DNA of 64,000 nt from Macrothele yani (lineage: Eukaryota > Arthropoda > Arachnida > Araneae > Macrothelidae), in contig CM077007.1 in the NCBI GenBank assembly GCA_039090855.1, forward strand, positions 14,619,515-14,683,514, in the 5' to 3' direction. Made by a program: the position numbers and the translations under genes. Shown here piece by piece: positions 1 to 12,000 of this stretch (position 1 is its first letter; every line of letters begins with the position of its first letter). The notes below the pieces were generated by a model. The model was not told the origin of the DNA. It worked only from the letters and a program-made list of their open reading frames with translations, and did no database searches.

Positions 1-1479
1 TACCCCCCCCCGGGGTCGCCGGATTATCGAATAAAAATAAGCTTTAAGAATTTAGATGTCAGGATGTCAGGCAATGGTTGATGGCCCGGAGGTAGACAGT
101 AGAATTTAGAATAATATTTGTGAGCTCTTTTTATCGCCGAAATCTTATGTACTGGTGAAAAGAATTTATCCTGCAATTTAGCCAATTAAAACCAAGAAAT
201 TCTGACACTCATTAATTAGTCATGCAACTTCAGGACTGGCACGAGACAACAGACATTTAATCAATTAACAACAAAATATGAGGATAATGATGAAGGCATC
301 TATGTACAGAGGATTGTGAAGGAGGGGCATCAAGTAGACTCGCCCCTTTCGGGATAGCTCTGAGTCTGAATTTATCATTAAAGTCAATGATTATTTGTTG
401 GCCTATACAGTCCGGCTTTAAAAACACAGTTCTCAGCCGACGAGAGTCTATTGGCTGACCGGAGCCAATCTAATCACAACTGGCATGCATACATAAGTTC
501 TGTACTTACAGATATGCTGTTTCCTCAGGTATCCATGTTTGATGTATTTATATTCGAAGCGCACCTGTGTGATGACACGCCCATTTCAGAGCGGGCACTA
601 TAACCAATGGAGAGGGGAGTCGAACCCCATCTCCCACTTTCTCTCGTGCACTGCATTCACCTGCATGAAATCATGGACGCATTTATGCACACCAATGTCG
701 TGGTGGAACGAAGCCGCTGACGTGTAGAAGGATCCGTTCATCTCTCCAAAGGTGATTCTCGCATACATCACCGTTTGGCATCTCCGTCTTTCAGGGCTGT
801 AATTCCATCACATCGTGTGACCTCCGGGATGCTGGCTTCCTCTTACGTGCAATCTAGCACCAGGAAAAGAGGTATCATCCTCTCTCCTATTTCTTGCGGT
901 AGTCTCAACCGCTCGGCCGCTCCTTGTATAGCTGGCCGGCATCTTCGGACAGAAGCTCTTCCTCCGAGCTGGGTCCGCTTCACCGAGACTCGTTCCCTTC
1001 ACGGTTCGGAACCAGACTATCCTTTTTCGCTTGTTTACATCGTCAACAAATTCCTTGTTCTCCTTCTTAGGGGTCTGTTTAAACTCTCTTGTCAGCCTCA
1101 AAGCATTTGGCGCGGTGAAGTGGTATGAAATACATGCCTCGGCATTTGGAATATGTGGTGGGTCCACCCCCGAAAGTACAGAAAACACATAACTTAACTA
1201 ACACTCCTTTGTCCTGCCAAGGTTCGGAGTAGCAAACGCCATAAGTTTCCTGATCTGTTGACACTTTAATGGCTATCCGACTTGATCGACACGTACTAAG
1301 GGGGCGACGCATCGTGTTCCCCACACCAGGCTAGGATTTCTCCCTTCCAAGAAAAAGGGCTCTTATCTGTGTTCTCCTCTTTTGCAATGCGGGAAACCAC
1401 TAGCTGTTAATTTTCACCCAATAATTAACGCTGTTCCCGCCTATTGCCAAACCTGCTAATCGAATTCATTTCAGTACCT

Positions 1480-2165
1480 AAAAAGTCGTAACAATATTTT
1501 TTGGCCCATGCTAAAACGTTTTATCTTCATTTTCGCATTCAAATAATGTTTTTTCGTTGGTCTTCTTGCCTTCCGGCCAACTTCCAGAAGCCTACAGCAT
1601 ACAGTTGAATCACTAACATCACAACCACTAGCCAATTAATCTCTTTGAAGGTCAGTGCTCGTTTTTTTTGGATTCATTTTACTATTTCCGATTAGATATT
1701 TATCGGTTCGTGGAGTTGTTTTTTGTTTTCTTCCACATTTACCTCTCCTTTTTGGAGACTATGATCCAGATGCATTGTATCGTGTAAGCAGTCTTGGTAC
1801 ACTTGATTTGCCTACACCAACTGCAGAAGCAATATTTCTCACTGTCATAAAAGTGTGATCCTTCAGAGCAATTATTTTTGCACGCTTCCTTGGCGAAATA
1901 TCCATTTTTCAATACATGAAAGCAACACATACTCACAGAGAGCAAAAACTAACATCCACCTGTCACACACAAAAGCTCACAACTGAAGCTGAAGTGCCTA
2001 TTTCCTGTTTAAAACCAGTTAAACCACATTCTTATTATCAAGTTCTAACAGTCACACCACCTCACAGCTGATAAAACCAGTTTACGTTGGTTTCCGACAT
2101 CAACTGGCGATCACATTACAATTCTGAGAATAAAATAGCTTGTCCCAATTAATTTGCACAGTATA
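1480..2165 (-). pseudogene. Tc1-like transposase, 5' end only
   Basis: Reading the minus strand from an ATG at 1905, a frame gives MDISPRKRAKIIALKDHTF, then a helix-turn-helix with the order SAVGVGKSSVPRLLTRYNAS, a nonsense codon, and SPKRRGKCGRKQKTTPRTD. After a second stop near 1635 the frame continues with DVSDSTVCCRLLEVGRKARR, the second DNA-binding helix-turn-helix of Tc1-like transposases. The catalytic half is missing. The block near 2135-2165 (TACTGTGCAAATTAATTGGG on the minus strand) looks like the upstream terminal inverted repeat. Dead fragment. Confidence 0.65.
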
Positions 2166-2266
2166 GTATATCCTACATGGATAATAACTAGCACCTAAGG
2201 GCAGTAATGTGATAGTTTGTAACACAATGGTGCTGCCAATGGTCTTTGTCATTGGTTCGGATGGTA

Positions 2267-5043
2267 CAGGGTGTCCACAGAATTATCAAACCTGATTTCC
2301 TTGACTTTCCCTGACCAAATATATAAGAAATTCCTGACCTTACACAAATAGGTTTATTTGAGTTTTTCAATATATGTGCCAAGATAATAAATAAAATTGA
2401 ATTGGATAATTGAGAAACTTATATTATTTAAAAGTGTTTCTGTTTAACGTATAAAGTTTTCCAAATAACTGATTCATATATATATTTTTATATATCGGTT
2501 TCCACCTTCCTCATAGCCGTCCAACTCACACCTTTTTAATTTTAAGTTTACTCTTTTTTTCATGGTTTTACATTTATTGAAGAAACACTCAAACAAACCC
2601 ATACACAATTTTCAGAACAGTTACTATAAAAATATTACAGTAGGAACATAGTCACTGTTTTTATATTACACTCCACTTTTCTTCTTTTCCCAATCTGAAA
2701 TCTTCGCCTGCAATGCTGCTTCTTCCAACTCTAGTTCTTTTCGTACTCTGTCTTTTCCCCTTCAATTCCTTTATTTCATGATCAATTTTTCTTTTTTCCT
2801 TCAGTTTTCTTTGTTCTTCGTTTTGAAGAACACTTTTTTTCTCAAGATAATCCTGATATCTTTGTCTGGAGACTCTTACAGAAAGAAGCCTTTTATTGAT
2901 GGCAATGTGTTCTACTCCTCCCACATTTTTAATGGCATCAAAAACTGTTCTCTGTCAAATCAGGGATTCTTCCAGGAGATTTTCCATAAGAAGAGACTTA
3001 TTTGACAGAAAACCCACCTTCTACTGAAGCATTTCCATGAGACATAATGAGACAAATTTTTATTACACCCCAAAGTTCACCGAATTGTTTTTGGTTGTCA
3101 AGTAGAGCACTGTAAAATTTGTCTAATCCAATGGAATCATCATGACTGTCTAAAAATTCATCAAACTGAGACTTTAAAGCAGATTGAGCTTCTACACACA
3201 ATGAAGCGTACTGTTTATTAGCTTTTTCAGCACAGACATCTGAAATCCTGTTTGCACTAAGTAAAACTTCGAGCACAATTTCCACTCTCTTCTTGCCTAG
3301 ACTCGGCTGCTGCACTATAATATTTGGGTCCAAACAAGTTACTCCACGGACAAACTTAAATTTTAGTGGGCTTTTCTCATGAAGTTTTTCAATCATACTG
3401 GTCACAAGTTTTCTAAATTCAAGAGCTTAAACTCTAATTTCTCCCCTTTCTGAGCACTTCACTTCTTTTAATAGCTTTTTAGCACTAAATCCAATATCAA
3501 CTTACCCAATTGAGAGAAGATTTTCACTTTCTGATAGTACATCTACAGTTAACAGTTTTGAGATGCTATCAGCTTCACTTAATTTGTCAGGCTTCAAGCT
3601 TCGTGCCATCAAATTTTTCATCAGATCCAGCAAATCAGTGTGTAAGAAAGGAATTAAAGGCTTTGGCTCTGGAACCTTCTCAAAAAAGATCCACACTCTG
3701 AAGCTATAGTCCTAAATGCAGCCGATTTGCATTTCAACAGTGGACTTTCCATGAATTCTGCAAGAAACCTGTGCTGTTTGCTGGAAACCAATGATTCTTG
3801 AACATATTTCTTGATATGATCATAGACACGCAATGACCTAGTCAAACAATTAACGTTTTCCAACCACCTTACAGTGCGAAATTTCAAAGGAAAATCTTTA
3901 CATCCAGTAATCATAGTATAATTTGCATGGCGAGCAGTACTATCTTTTAAAAGGTAGTACAAGTTACGCAGAAAGTGATGTATATCCCATTTCACTGCTT
4001 CAAGTCCAGTTTTCATAGCTCCATTGACCACGTGAATACAACATACTCCAATGTCAACTAATAATTTACCATCTGGATTTTCAGTTCTAAGTTTATCTTT
4101 CAGCTTTTGAAGAAAGCTGAGATTAACGTTAGGTCCATCCATTGACACTTGTAGCATGTTATCCAAGGGAAGAGGTGCACCTTTAATGAATTTCTCTAAA
4201 AGGTCATTAGCTGTTGCCTGTCCTAAAAACACACTACTTAAGTATCTAGTGGAAACTTTTTGCAGATTGACGTTCCAATAATGAACAAACTGATCCATTT
4301 GCCCACGCTGAGCAATTTTGTTTAGTGATTCATCAAAACAAATTACAAAGTCAGTGCTGAGCTTGTTGATGGCAACAGTTCGTTATTACAAAGAGAGTTC
4401 TTTTTCACAGAGGAAATGAAAGAAGCAAGACTGGGCTGAGACATTTTAGCACGGATGTTTTTCAAATGATTAGGGCCATTTCCGTGGATGGAGACTGCCC
4501 GACGCTCCATGTTGCTAAGCTTGAAAGTTTTAGAGCACACTTTACAAAATGCTGATTCATTGTCGCCGTTCACAGCAGCTATTCAACCAGAAATCTCAGG
4601 ATTAATTAGTTCGTCCACCTATTGTTCATTAAACACACAACGCTTTGGCATTGCTGCAGTCTTAATTGCCTTTTAACAAGGTATAACTTATATCACAAAT
4701 TTTCTTCTACTCCTTTGACCTAAAACAAAAAGAGAAATGTTAACAAGTAAGGTAACACAACTTACAATAATAGGTAGGAAATACAAGGTTACATTAGTAG
4801 GAAGGGGAAGTTAGTGACTGTCTGCAACACCAAGTGCAAGTGTGTTGGGCGATGACGGAGTCACTCCCTGACGCCGGATTAAAATTAGTTGTAGTCTAAC
4901 TGTGATTGAAATTTCCCTGATTTTTTTTTTAAATAACACTGATTTTCCCTGACTTTTACCAACATTTCAGGCATTTCCTTGACCAATTTTCACTTCCCTG
5001 ACTTCCCTGATTTCCTCTGACTTTCCAGAATGTGGACACTCTG
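2267..5043 (-). mobile_element. hAT-like DNA transposon with BED-type finger, complete ends
   Basis: The ends are inverted repeats of 13 bases with one mismatch: CAGGGTGTCCACA at 2267-2279 and, on the other strand, CAGAGTGTCCACA at 5031-5043. Both are flanked by the same TGGTA (2262-2266 and 5044-5048), a 5-base target-site duplication. Runs of CCCTGACTT-like words lie just inside both ends. The length is 2777 bases. hAT elements usually duplicate 8 bases, so the 5-base duplication points to an unusual subgroup (Repbase names such a group hAT5; I cannot verify this here). Confidence 0.8.
2661..4651 (-). pseudogene. Broken transposase of the BED-finger hAT-like element
   Basis: The reading starts MPKRCVFNEQ at 4651, with a TAG and a TGA soon after, then a C2H2/BED-type finger (AFCKVCSKTF…AVSIHGNGPNHLK). 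The central part has VSMDGPNVNLSFLQKL, GVCCIHVVNGAMKTG, LKDSTARHANYTMITG and FPLKFRTVRWLENV, motifs typical of a large animal transposase family of hAT type. The 3' part carries CLIMSHGNASVEGGFSVK, then GGVEHIAINKRLL and a basic coiled-coil tail. At least two nonsense codons and several frame breaks (near 3660, 3410 and 2960) make it inactive. Strongest identity cues are the DSxARxxDY and RWxEN motifs, known from similar proteins in fish, corals and arthropods. Confidence 0.75.
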
Positions 5044-5237
5044 TGGTAATTCTCACCACATGGCTGATGCAACGCTATTAATCGGCATTCTGTGGCATAC
5101 TAACAATCCAAGCAATTGTTGTTGTTTTTTTCAATAGAATAAAGGAATTGGAAATTTGTAGATTCTGAATTTCAGGGAATTTTCCAAATTTTATCAGAAA
5201 ATTGTTGAAAATTCAAGGCCTTGATACAATTTTTTTT

Positions 5238-5376
5238 TTAATTCAATGCTTTAAGGGCTGCAAGCACACCCTGCTCCAACCAACACATGGTGCTGATCTT
5301 GTATGTGGCTGACAGGCCATGGAAACCTATTTCTTTCAGCTCTCGATGAACCAAGTTTCGATAGTGACCAAAATGC
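5238..5376 (-). other. Possible terminal exon of an unrecognised gene
   Basis: Between two transposons the minus strand has an acceptor (ttgattaattttag) followed by an open frame HFGHYRNLVHRELKEIGFHG…TYKISTMCWLEQGVLAALK…, which ends in TAA at 5238-5240. Its composition looks like a real globular protein, but I do not recognise it. A 46-codon open run is not rare by chance, so this is only a candidate. Confidence 0.25.
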
Positions 5377-5500
5377 CTAAAATTAATCAAGTAAGAAAAT
5401 TTTAACCAAAGCATAAATTTCTTACTACTGTAAGGATTTATCTACTGATGCTAAAATTGCATATTGTGTACTTTGTGAAATATATATGTATATATATATA

Positions 5501-6930
5501 CACTGCCGGAAAGTGAAAAAAGAACACCAAGAAGGAATTGGCGGACGATCATGACATTTACATATGTTAATGAGGTCGAGTTACGTAGGTGTGATGCTAA
5601 TTTCGGGACCAACCGGTGAGCACTTACGCCACAGCACGGCATAATATGCATATTATCGTCGGTGGTATTTAAGGAGTACGGCAAAGTGAATGTAATCAGT
5701 CGTCGGCGTACGGACATGTGCGAAGACCCTGAAGAAGCTGCAATGCCTGGACATGAAAGACGTGTACGATTTCAGCAGTTATCGGACTTTGAGCGAGGTC
5801 ATCTAGTCGGACTCTGCGAGGCCGGGTGGTCGTATTGTCGTATTGCGGAGCGAATTGGACGGGAAGTATCGGTGGTGGTGCGATGGTGACGTAGATAGTC
5901 CGAGGAACATTCCCACATGAGAAGACGTGGAACCGGGAGTCACAGACGGACTGATGAGCGGACCGATCGACGCATAAGAAGAGCGGCTTTGTCAAGCAGA
6001 ACATCCACTGCGACGCAAATCCAAGCTGCCATTGCACCTGAGGTGACTGTGCGAACAATCCGTAACCGTCTACTGGATGTAGGACTACGTGCACGTGTGC
6101 CTCTGGCATGTGTACCTCCGACTCCAGCCCACCATCAGGAATGGCTGCAGTGGTGTCGCCAACGTCTGCACTGGAGAACGCAATGGCGATTTGTCATGTT
6201 CAGCGATGAAAGCAGATTCTGCTTGGGAGCCTTCGATGGCCGTATGCGTGTTCGCAGACGCACAGGGCAGCGTCTCCACCCTTCTTGCATCCGCCAGCGA
6301 CACACAGGGCCTACACCTGGTCTCCTGGTGTGGGGAGCGATCAGCTATCACTCTCGTACACAACTAGTGTTTGTACCAGGTACGTTAAACAGCACCTCCT
6401 ACATCAACAACACCATTCAGCCCGTTGTTGTGCCATTTGTAAGGTCGGTCCATCATGGTGTTTTCCAGCAAGCTAACGCACGCCCACACACAGCATGTGC
6501 AGCGCAACATGCACTTCAGGGTGTGAGACAACTTCCATGGCCTGCACGTTCACTGGATTTGTCCCCCATTGAGCACGTGTGGGATTTTATGGGACAACGA
6601 CTTATCCTGTCTTCACGGCCACCCACGACCATCCCCAATTTACGCGTCCAGGTTGAAGATGCTTGAAACTCAATACCCCAAACTTACATCCAACATCTGT
6701 ACGACAGACTCCATGCCAGAATTGCACAGTGTGACGCAGTTCATGGCGGTTCAACCTCGTACTAACCATGTTACATGGAAATGTTATTTTTCAGTTTACC
6801 AGCAAATACAGCTGTATTTTGCCATGATGTTTTAATCACGTTATCCTCTGTATTCCGTTATCATGCTGCATAAATTTCGTTGGTATCAGACGTCTCCTTC
6901 TTGGTGTTCTTTTTTCACTTTCCGCCAGTG
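5501..6930 (+). mobile_element. Tc1-like transposon, family T1, copy 1
   Basis: Terminal inverted repeats of about 36 bases begin CACTGCCGGAAAGTG on the left and CACTGGCGGAAAGTG on the right, and contain AAAAAAGAACACCAAGAAGG. A TA lies on each side (5499-5500, 6931-6932), the usual target duplication. The same family occurs again at 47535-48928. Length 1430 bases. Confidence 0.9.
5743..6765 (+). pseudogene. Tc1-like transposase, family T1, copy 1 (inactivated)
   Basis: The start is MPGHERRVRFQQLSDFERGH, an N-terminal helix-turn-helix. Two in-frame stops (TGA at about 5887 and TAG at about 5896) follow RW, where copy 2 has WWRRWSEEHSH. The catalytic core has FSDESRF for the first aspartate, but QQANARPH replaces QQDNARPH, so the second catalytic aspartate is an alanine. 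The glutamate in SPIEHVWD is kept. The frame shifts after …RVQVEDA and ends near RLHARI…GGSTSY. The D-to-E spacing is 32 residues, not the 34 of classic Tc1. Confidence 0.88.
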
Positions 6931-7035
6931 TATATATATTGAATACAAGAAAGAATATCAAATAGATCATGTAAGAACCTCCATTCACACTGAATTAATG
7001 GCCATACCCAAATACAAGAGTAAATAATAAAAAAC

Positions 7036-7156
7036 GCTAAATGCATATTTTTTTTAGTGCATATAATCCAGTATCTACTAATAATATCACCAAAAAAAGC
7101 TAAATGCATATTTTTTTTAAGTGCATATAATCCTGTATCTACTAATAATATCACCA
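7036..7156. repeat. 63-base tandem duplication
   Basis: Two adjacent copies of a 63-base unit begin gctaaatgcatatttttttt at 7036 and 7099 and end ctactaataatatcacca. They differ by a few bases. No coding meaning is visible. Confidence 0.85.
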
Positions 7157-8406
7157 ACAGTTGACTATGGATGGTACAAGTTATCTGCAAATGTGTAGAC
7201 TGAGAAACTAAAGATGCGGCATCAAATAATAAACAATGTCTGTTAATCCAGTGCTTTGCACTACTAGGAGCACAGCAAACTCTCTTACAGCCTTACACTC
7301 CTTCCTTAAATACTAGTCCAAGCCACCTGTATGGATAAGAATTATGCACAAGTTTTTGGCACTACAGACAGATGAACCTACTCTCATTTTTTTAAATTAT
7401 TGTTGGATTTAAAAATCATGGATATTATAATTTGAATAAGACTGAGGATGAGAGGAAATTAATGTAACGTATAAAACGTGCCCAAAATTAATTAAGAGTT
7501 CGGAAGCAGACTTCCACTTTGGTATAAAAAGTTTACATTCAGACATTAATAAATCAATTATACAAATACAGCTCACTCTTGTTAATACGGATATTTGTCA
7601 GGCTGTCACTTCTGTCTATATTAGCAGGATTCTGTACTAAAAGGGGTGCTATAGATTAATTCCATAAAAGAATTCAGCAATAGTATAACTCTAAGCCTTA
7701 AGTGTCATAGCATTTAGTACTGTTACTCAAAAGCACTAATATAAAAAAAAAATGTGCAAACACGTTCAAATAACTATTTCTGTACAATATTTTTAAACTT
7801 TGTAGTATTTTGCTTTATCAATTTATCTATTCATGTCTGAAGAATCCCGATCCACTTTTTCAAATTCTGCATGCCAAAAGTTATTTATCACCGTGGAAGG
7901 CATTAAAAATCTGCGAGTGTTGCAGTCACTATGTGGTTTAAAGAACTGCAACTTCTACACCGTCAGAAGCACCCACCAGTACTTGCATTTCAAGCACCTG
8001 ATTATGCCTTGGTAAATGGGCTGAAGACAAGAGCTGCAGTTAAAAGGAAAGAAAAATATCTTGATAGCTTTTAGGTCTGCAATGGATGAATACATTTGTC
8101 AATATAGATGGATGCTCCTTATTCATTCATCCTTGATAAATTATGTTATTCATAAAGCTATTCCACAGGATAAAAATGGAGAAAACACAGATGTTCCTTG
8201 TAACTGAAAGTTTACCTTAAACCATGCTGCTTACAATATATTTGTAATAAACCTAAATACAAAAAGAAATCAAAAGAATCAGTCTTTTTTTTTTTAAATT
8301 ACCAAATAATGGCCTATGCCATACATTAAGTAACAAGAATATTTTTTGTAACAATACGATTAAACTTGAAATACTTCAGAATAGAAAAAGTTCAAAAATT
8401 GTATAC

Positions 8407-8484
8407 CAAGCGTTTCTTTATTTGTTCATACACATGCATCTGGCGTTTACGAAATTCTGCTTCTAGCTGCATGTGAACATTTTC
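8407..8484 (-). CDS. ATP5PB: ATP synthase subunit b, mitochondrial: stalk exon
   Basis: This 78-base exon encodes 26 residues, starting ENVHMQLEAEFRKRQMHVYE and ending QIKKRL. It corresponds position by position to the conserved stretch with the N-[IV]-M-LE…YRER…VYKEVK-RL pattern of the family. The acceptor is tttcttccag before GAAAAT and the donor is TTG|gtatac, both phase 0. It follows the 40779-40904 exon across an intron of about 32.3 kb. The last 50-odd residues of the family (the segment with the conserved NW and CIADLK motifs) are not found below 8407 in any convincing form, so the final exon probably lies outside the window. Confidence 0.9.
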
Positions 8485-9279
8485 CTGGAAGAAATTCATG
8501 CTTAGGTTAATACAAAAGGCATTCAAATTATTAAAGAATAAAAGTTCAATAGTTTATAGAATAAAACTTAAAAAAAAAAACAACAACAACAAAAACACAA
8601 TTTTCATTGACACAAAAATATTTGGTTAGCCTATTTGTACACAAAACAAGAATATGAATATGTATTGGAGCACTTTAGTTGTGTGTACTGTAGGTGGGAG
8701 ATGTTTCATAACATGGGCATTGTAATGAGCTGTGCAATGTGAAGGAAATTAGTATTTCACTAATATCAACTGTCACTTCACAGACACAGATTTACAACTC
8801 TCTCACTCAGAATTTATAAGAACTATTTTTTTCACAAATGTATCACAAAATTTTGCTAAGTTCACAAAGGCATCAAAAGTTCCTTACCAAAAGAAAATAT
8901 ATTTCTCTGCCAATGTGCGTGCATCCTGAATACTAATTATATAATTTAATGTTTTTTGCATGACACATATGTTGACTAAAAAATACTTCTAAGGATGTCA
9001 TTATGATAAATGACTTACCTTTATCTGAAGTCAACAGATGCACTATATTCCCAATTATTTCCTAGTACAGTGATCCCAATACAAATTGAACTTTTACAAG
9101 CTCAATTTTCCATTTATAAGAATAATTTCCACCAGGTATAAGACTCAATAGGCAGATCTATTCTATTAGCACAGATTTCCCTAAATTTGGTATTTTTAAT
9201 GAACAAAATTGTTTCAGCACACCCAGTGAGTTTTCGTAAGAGACAAGTGCTCTTAACTTCTCTTTAGAAAACCAATTTA

Positions 9280-9466
9280 GCCTTTCTGGTGGTGCAGTGG
9301 TCTAAACACTGGCTTCTGACCATTCGTCTGAGAAGGCCCATGTTTGAGTCCTAAGTGAGACATGGGCGGTGCGATTGTCTTACAGCTCTGGCTGCAAGCA
9401 ACCGCTTATAGCTCTTAGAGTTGCTCATGTAGTTGTCAAACTTCACACACATAAAAAAAAAAAAAA
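9280..9466 (+). mobile_element. tRNA-derived SINE, diverged copy
   Basis: The head TGGTGCAGTGGTCTAA is a polymerase III A box and TGTTTGAGTCC is a decayed B box. The body ends GCTCATGTAGTTGTCAAACTT before a poly-A tail. It matches the better copies at 11354, 29616 and 42530 in order (A box, CATTCGTC, B box, ACCGCTTATAGC, GTTGCTCA), in plus orientation here. Confidence 0.75.
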
Positions 9467-10589
9467 TGTGATTTAGGAACCTCTTTTGCTGAGGGACACC
9501 CATGCATAAAAAGCCTTGATTCACTCGGTTCCCCTTTTCTTTATTTTCAGTGAGAAACTGGATTAAACCACACTAAAAAAAGAAGAGAAGAGAGAATCAG
9601 CAAAGCTGTTTAGAGGAGGGGTGGGGATGGGCGTGGGCAAGTCCAACATTTGCAGCAAGCTATTCTTCTACCTTTCTACCTCTAAATAAAAAGCCTCATT
9701 GCTTTCTGGGAACATAATTTCAGATTTAAGACCTGTGGGCCTAACAACACACGTGGACTTTTATACTCATGAGAGAAAGCAGAAATTCCCTTACAGTGCA
9801 GTGAAAGTTCTTGTCTATGACCAGCCCAAATCATATTTCATAGCAAGTGCACAGTTCAAGACAAAGAAGAAATCCCAAAATTTGTCTGAGAAGCAACTGA
9901 TTCTGAAATTTGGTTTGAATATGCAGCATAGAAATGCTGAATGTTCTACACCCAACATTAAGAAAAATGTCTGAAAACAAGAATATAAAATGGGAAATTC
10001 CATTTCTTTCTTTTCATTTAAAATGCAGAGAGAAATGTGTTGATGTTAAAAACCCCTTTTACAATGGCCCAAGAAAGTAGGATTTATGAATGCCCCAACT
10101 GGTAGTGGAACACAGCTCAACACATTTTAGGAATATCCTAAAATTTTTGGAGAGAGACATATCAGAGCAGCTGCATGTTGATACATGGATGATGTGAGAG
10201 AAGCAAAGAAACAGAACGGTTCACGAAATATGATGCTGACATCAAGCAGTAGAAAAACAGAAGCCTGAAAGTTCAGCTGAAATTCTTAAAAGTTACAAAA
10301 CCTTGCAAAATTTACATAGCAGACAAGATGGATCTTTACTTTTCGAACCCTACCTGAAAGCTGCATGATGTTTAAATGACATTTGGCATGTGTTGGGAGA
10401 TAAAAAGATATGAGCAAGTAACTGCTCTTTTGATCAATAAGAACAACATGATCTACTAAAATGTCACTATTCATCACTAGAAAAATTAGAATTCAAAACA
10501 CTTTTAAGACAAACAGCCCCCTGTCAATTAGGAATCTAAAAACAAAGCATGACTTCCACTAAACACCAGCAAAACTTATCACTCAATAT

Positions 10590-11110
10590 CTTTTGATATG
10601 GGATATGAAATTACAGAAAGAAAATGTTGTGTTGGTATTAAAACAGTTTCTCAGCTCATGTCGAAGTGGAATTAATGAACGCAAAACTGATCTTGCCTCC
10701 AAACTTGACTTTGATTACCCAAATTCTCAACAAAGGGATAGTCTGAAAACACATTACCAAAAGAACACAAGAGAAAAAAAAATTCTTGTTGAACAGAAAA
10801 AAAAGATCTTTTTGTTGGTTATGTAATTCAATTCACATGGTTTCTAATATCTAAAAAATTGTGAAAGACATCTGCATTTCCAACTGCTTCTGTACAGCTG
10901 GATTATGCTAAAGCAATAGCCTTAATTAGAGAGATACAGAAAGAAGAAAAAGATGAAAACTGGATTAATATAGACAGTCATACACAAATAACCTATGAAA
11001 AATCAGATGATGAAATCATTGAAGAAATTCAGAAGTCAGTAGAAGGAACAGAAGTTGCAGAGAAAATTACAAATGTGGATGATATACCAACTGCAAAAGA
11101 GGGCATATGA
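10590..11110 (+). pseudogene. Pogo/Tigger-like transposase relic, C-terminal part
   Basis: One frame gives KIVKDICISNCFCTAGLC near 10860-10912, close to the conserved TIxNCFxxAGF segment of pogo/Tigger (CENP-B-like) transposases. A shifted frame then runs open for about 80 codons with an acidic tail (EKSDDEIIEEIQKSVEGTEV) as seen at the C-terminus of that family. Upstream frames are fragmentary. Identification rests on this one motif and the acidic tail. Confidence 0.4.
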
Positions 11111-11353
11111 AATTCTCAGAAAATTATTAGAACAAAGATAATGCTCCCGAAAATCTTATGAGAATATGCAAATACTTATTTGTTTAAGCTTAAAAAATTC
11201 CACTGTTTATCAGACTCAAAACAAGCTGTTACAAATGTGAGTCTTATAAGCAGCAGCCACCTAGTGAACAGATACCATCTCCCCAATCATATCCTTCAAT
11301 CCACTGCCAAATCTGGTATTATAAAGATCATCAGGATAATAGCAGAAATTCTT

Positions 11354-11582
11354 TTTTTTTTTTTTTTTTTTTTTGATTGGAGGTTTAACGACCACCGTGA
11401 GCAACTCAATGGGCTATAAGCAGTCGCCTGTCCCTAATTTAGGTTCACTGGTTCCAGGGAAGGGAGAGAGCCAGTGCCATAAGACAAACACAACATCCAT
11501 GCCTCACCGGGATTTGAACCCGGACCCCTTTCGGACAAACGATCAGAGGCCATCGCTTAGACCACTGCGCCACCGAGGCGGC
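11354..11582 (-). mobile_element. tRNA-derived SINE
   Basis: The element lies on the minus strand with its poly-A tail at the left (poly-T on plus). It starts GCCGCCTCGGTGGCGCAGTG (A box), has the B box GGGTTCAAATCCCGG, a middle part with a CAGTGAACCTAAATTAGGGA word and the end GGTCGTTAAACCTCCAATC. AAATTCTT flanks it at 11346-11353 and 11583-11590 as an 8-base target duplication. Confidence 0.9.
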
Positions 11583-12000
11583 AAATTCTTATTCATCAGA
11601 ATCTTACCAGCTACCTGATATTTGCTTGTTTAATACCAATCTATAACTCTATGATCTGAAATTGCATTTTCTTTTTTTTCTTCTTCTTTTCTTATTTCCA
11701 GGAATGGAAGCAATATTTTTTCATCCAATGGTTTTAACACAGACAAGAAAAATAATTCCGAACTAAAAAAAAAGTATTTTACAAAAGTAAAATATTTTCT
11801 CTTCTGCACCAAGCACAGCATTTTTGATGCATGAACATAAGCAATCACATGATCATAGTAAACATAAGCAGACCTTGATAACATGGAATGTAAACCAATG
11901 GTCAAATTAGCAACAAATAATGAAACTAGTGTGACTTACACCATTCACTTACCAAAGCAATCTGAACCCTGAATTTTGTCCTGTTGAAGCATATATGCAA

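Larger units (their letters stand above)
1..8406 (-). other. Intron 3' part of ATP5PB: mostly mobile elements
   Basis: This is the minus-strand sequence downstream of the 8407-8484 exon, which I take to be intron because no family-like final exon is visible. It holds a Tc1-like fragment, a BED-finger hAT-like transposon, a Tc1-like transposon and a 63 bp duplication. In 1-1470 I see no recognisable gene or repeat beyond the poly-C start. In 7160-8400 there is only AT-rich sequence with short homopolymers. Confidence 0.5.

Noticed and set aside
539..1324. Several short open frames on both strands.
   Set aside because: They overlap each other, have no recognisable motif, and look like chance frames in a slightly GC-richer stretch.
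8030..8090. SSIADLKAIK on the minus strand, like the CIADLK motif near the end of ATP synthase b.
   Set aside because: An in-frame TGA lies five codons upstream, the sequence after it is not family-like, and the upstream NW-containing part is absent. Probably chance.
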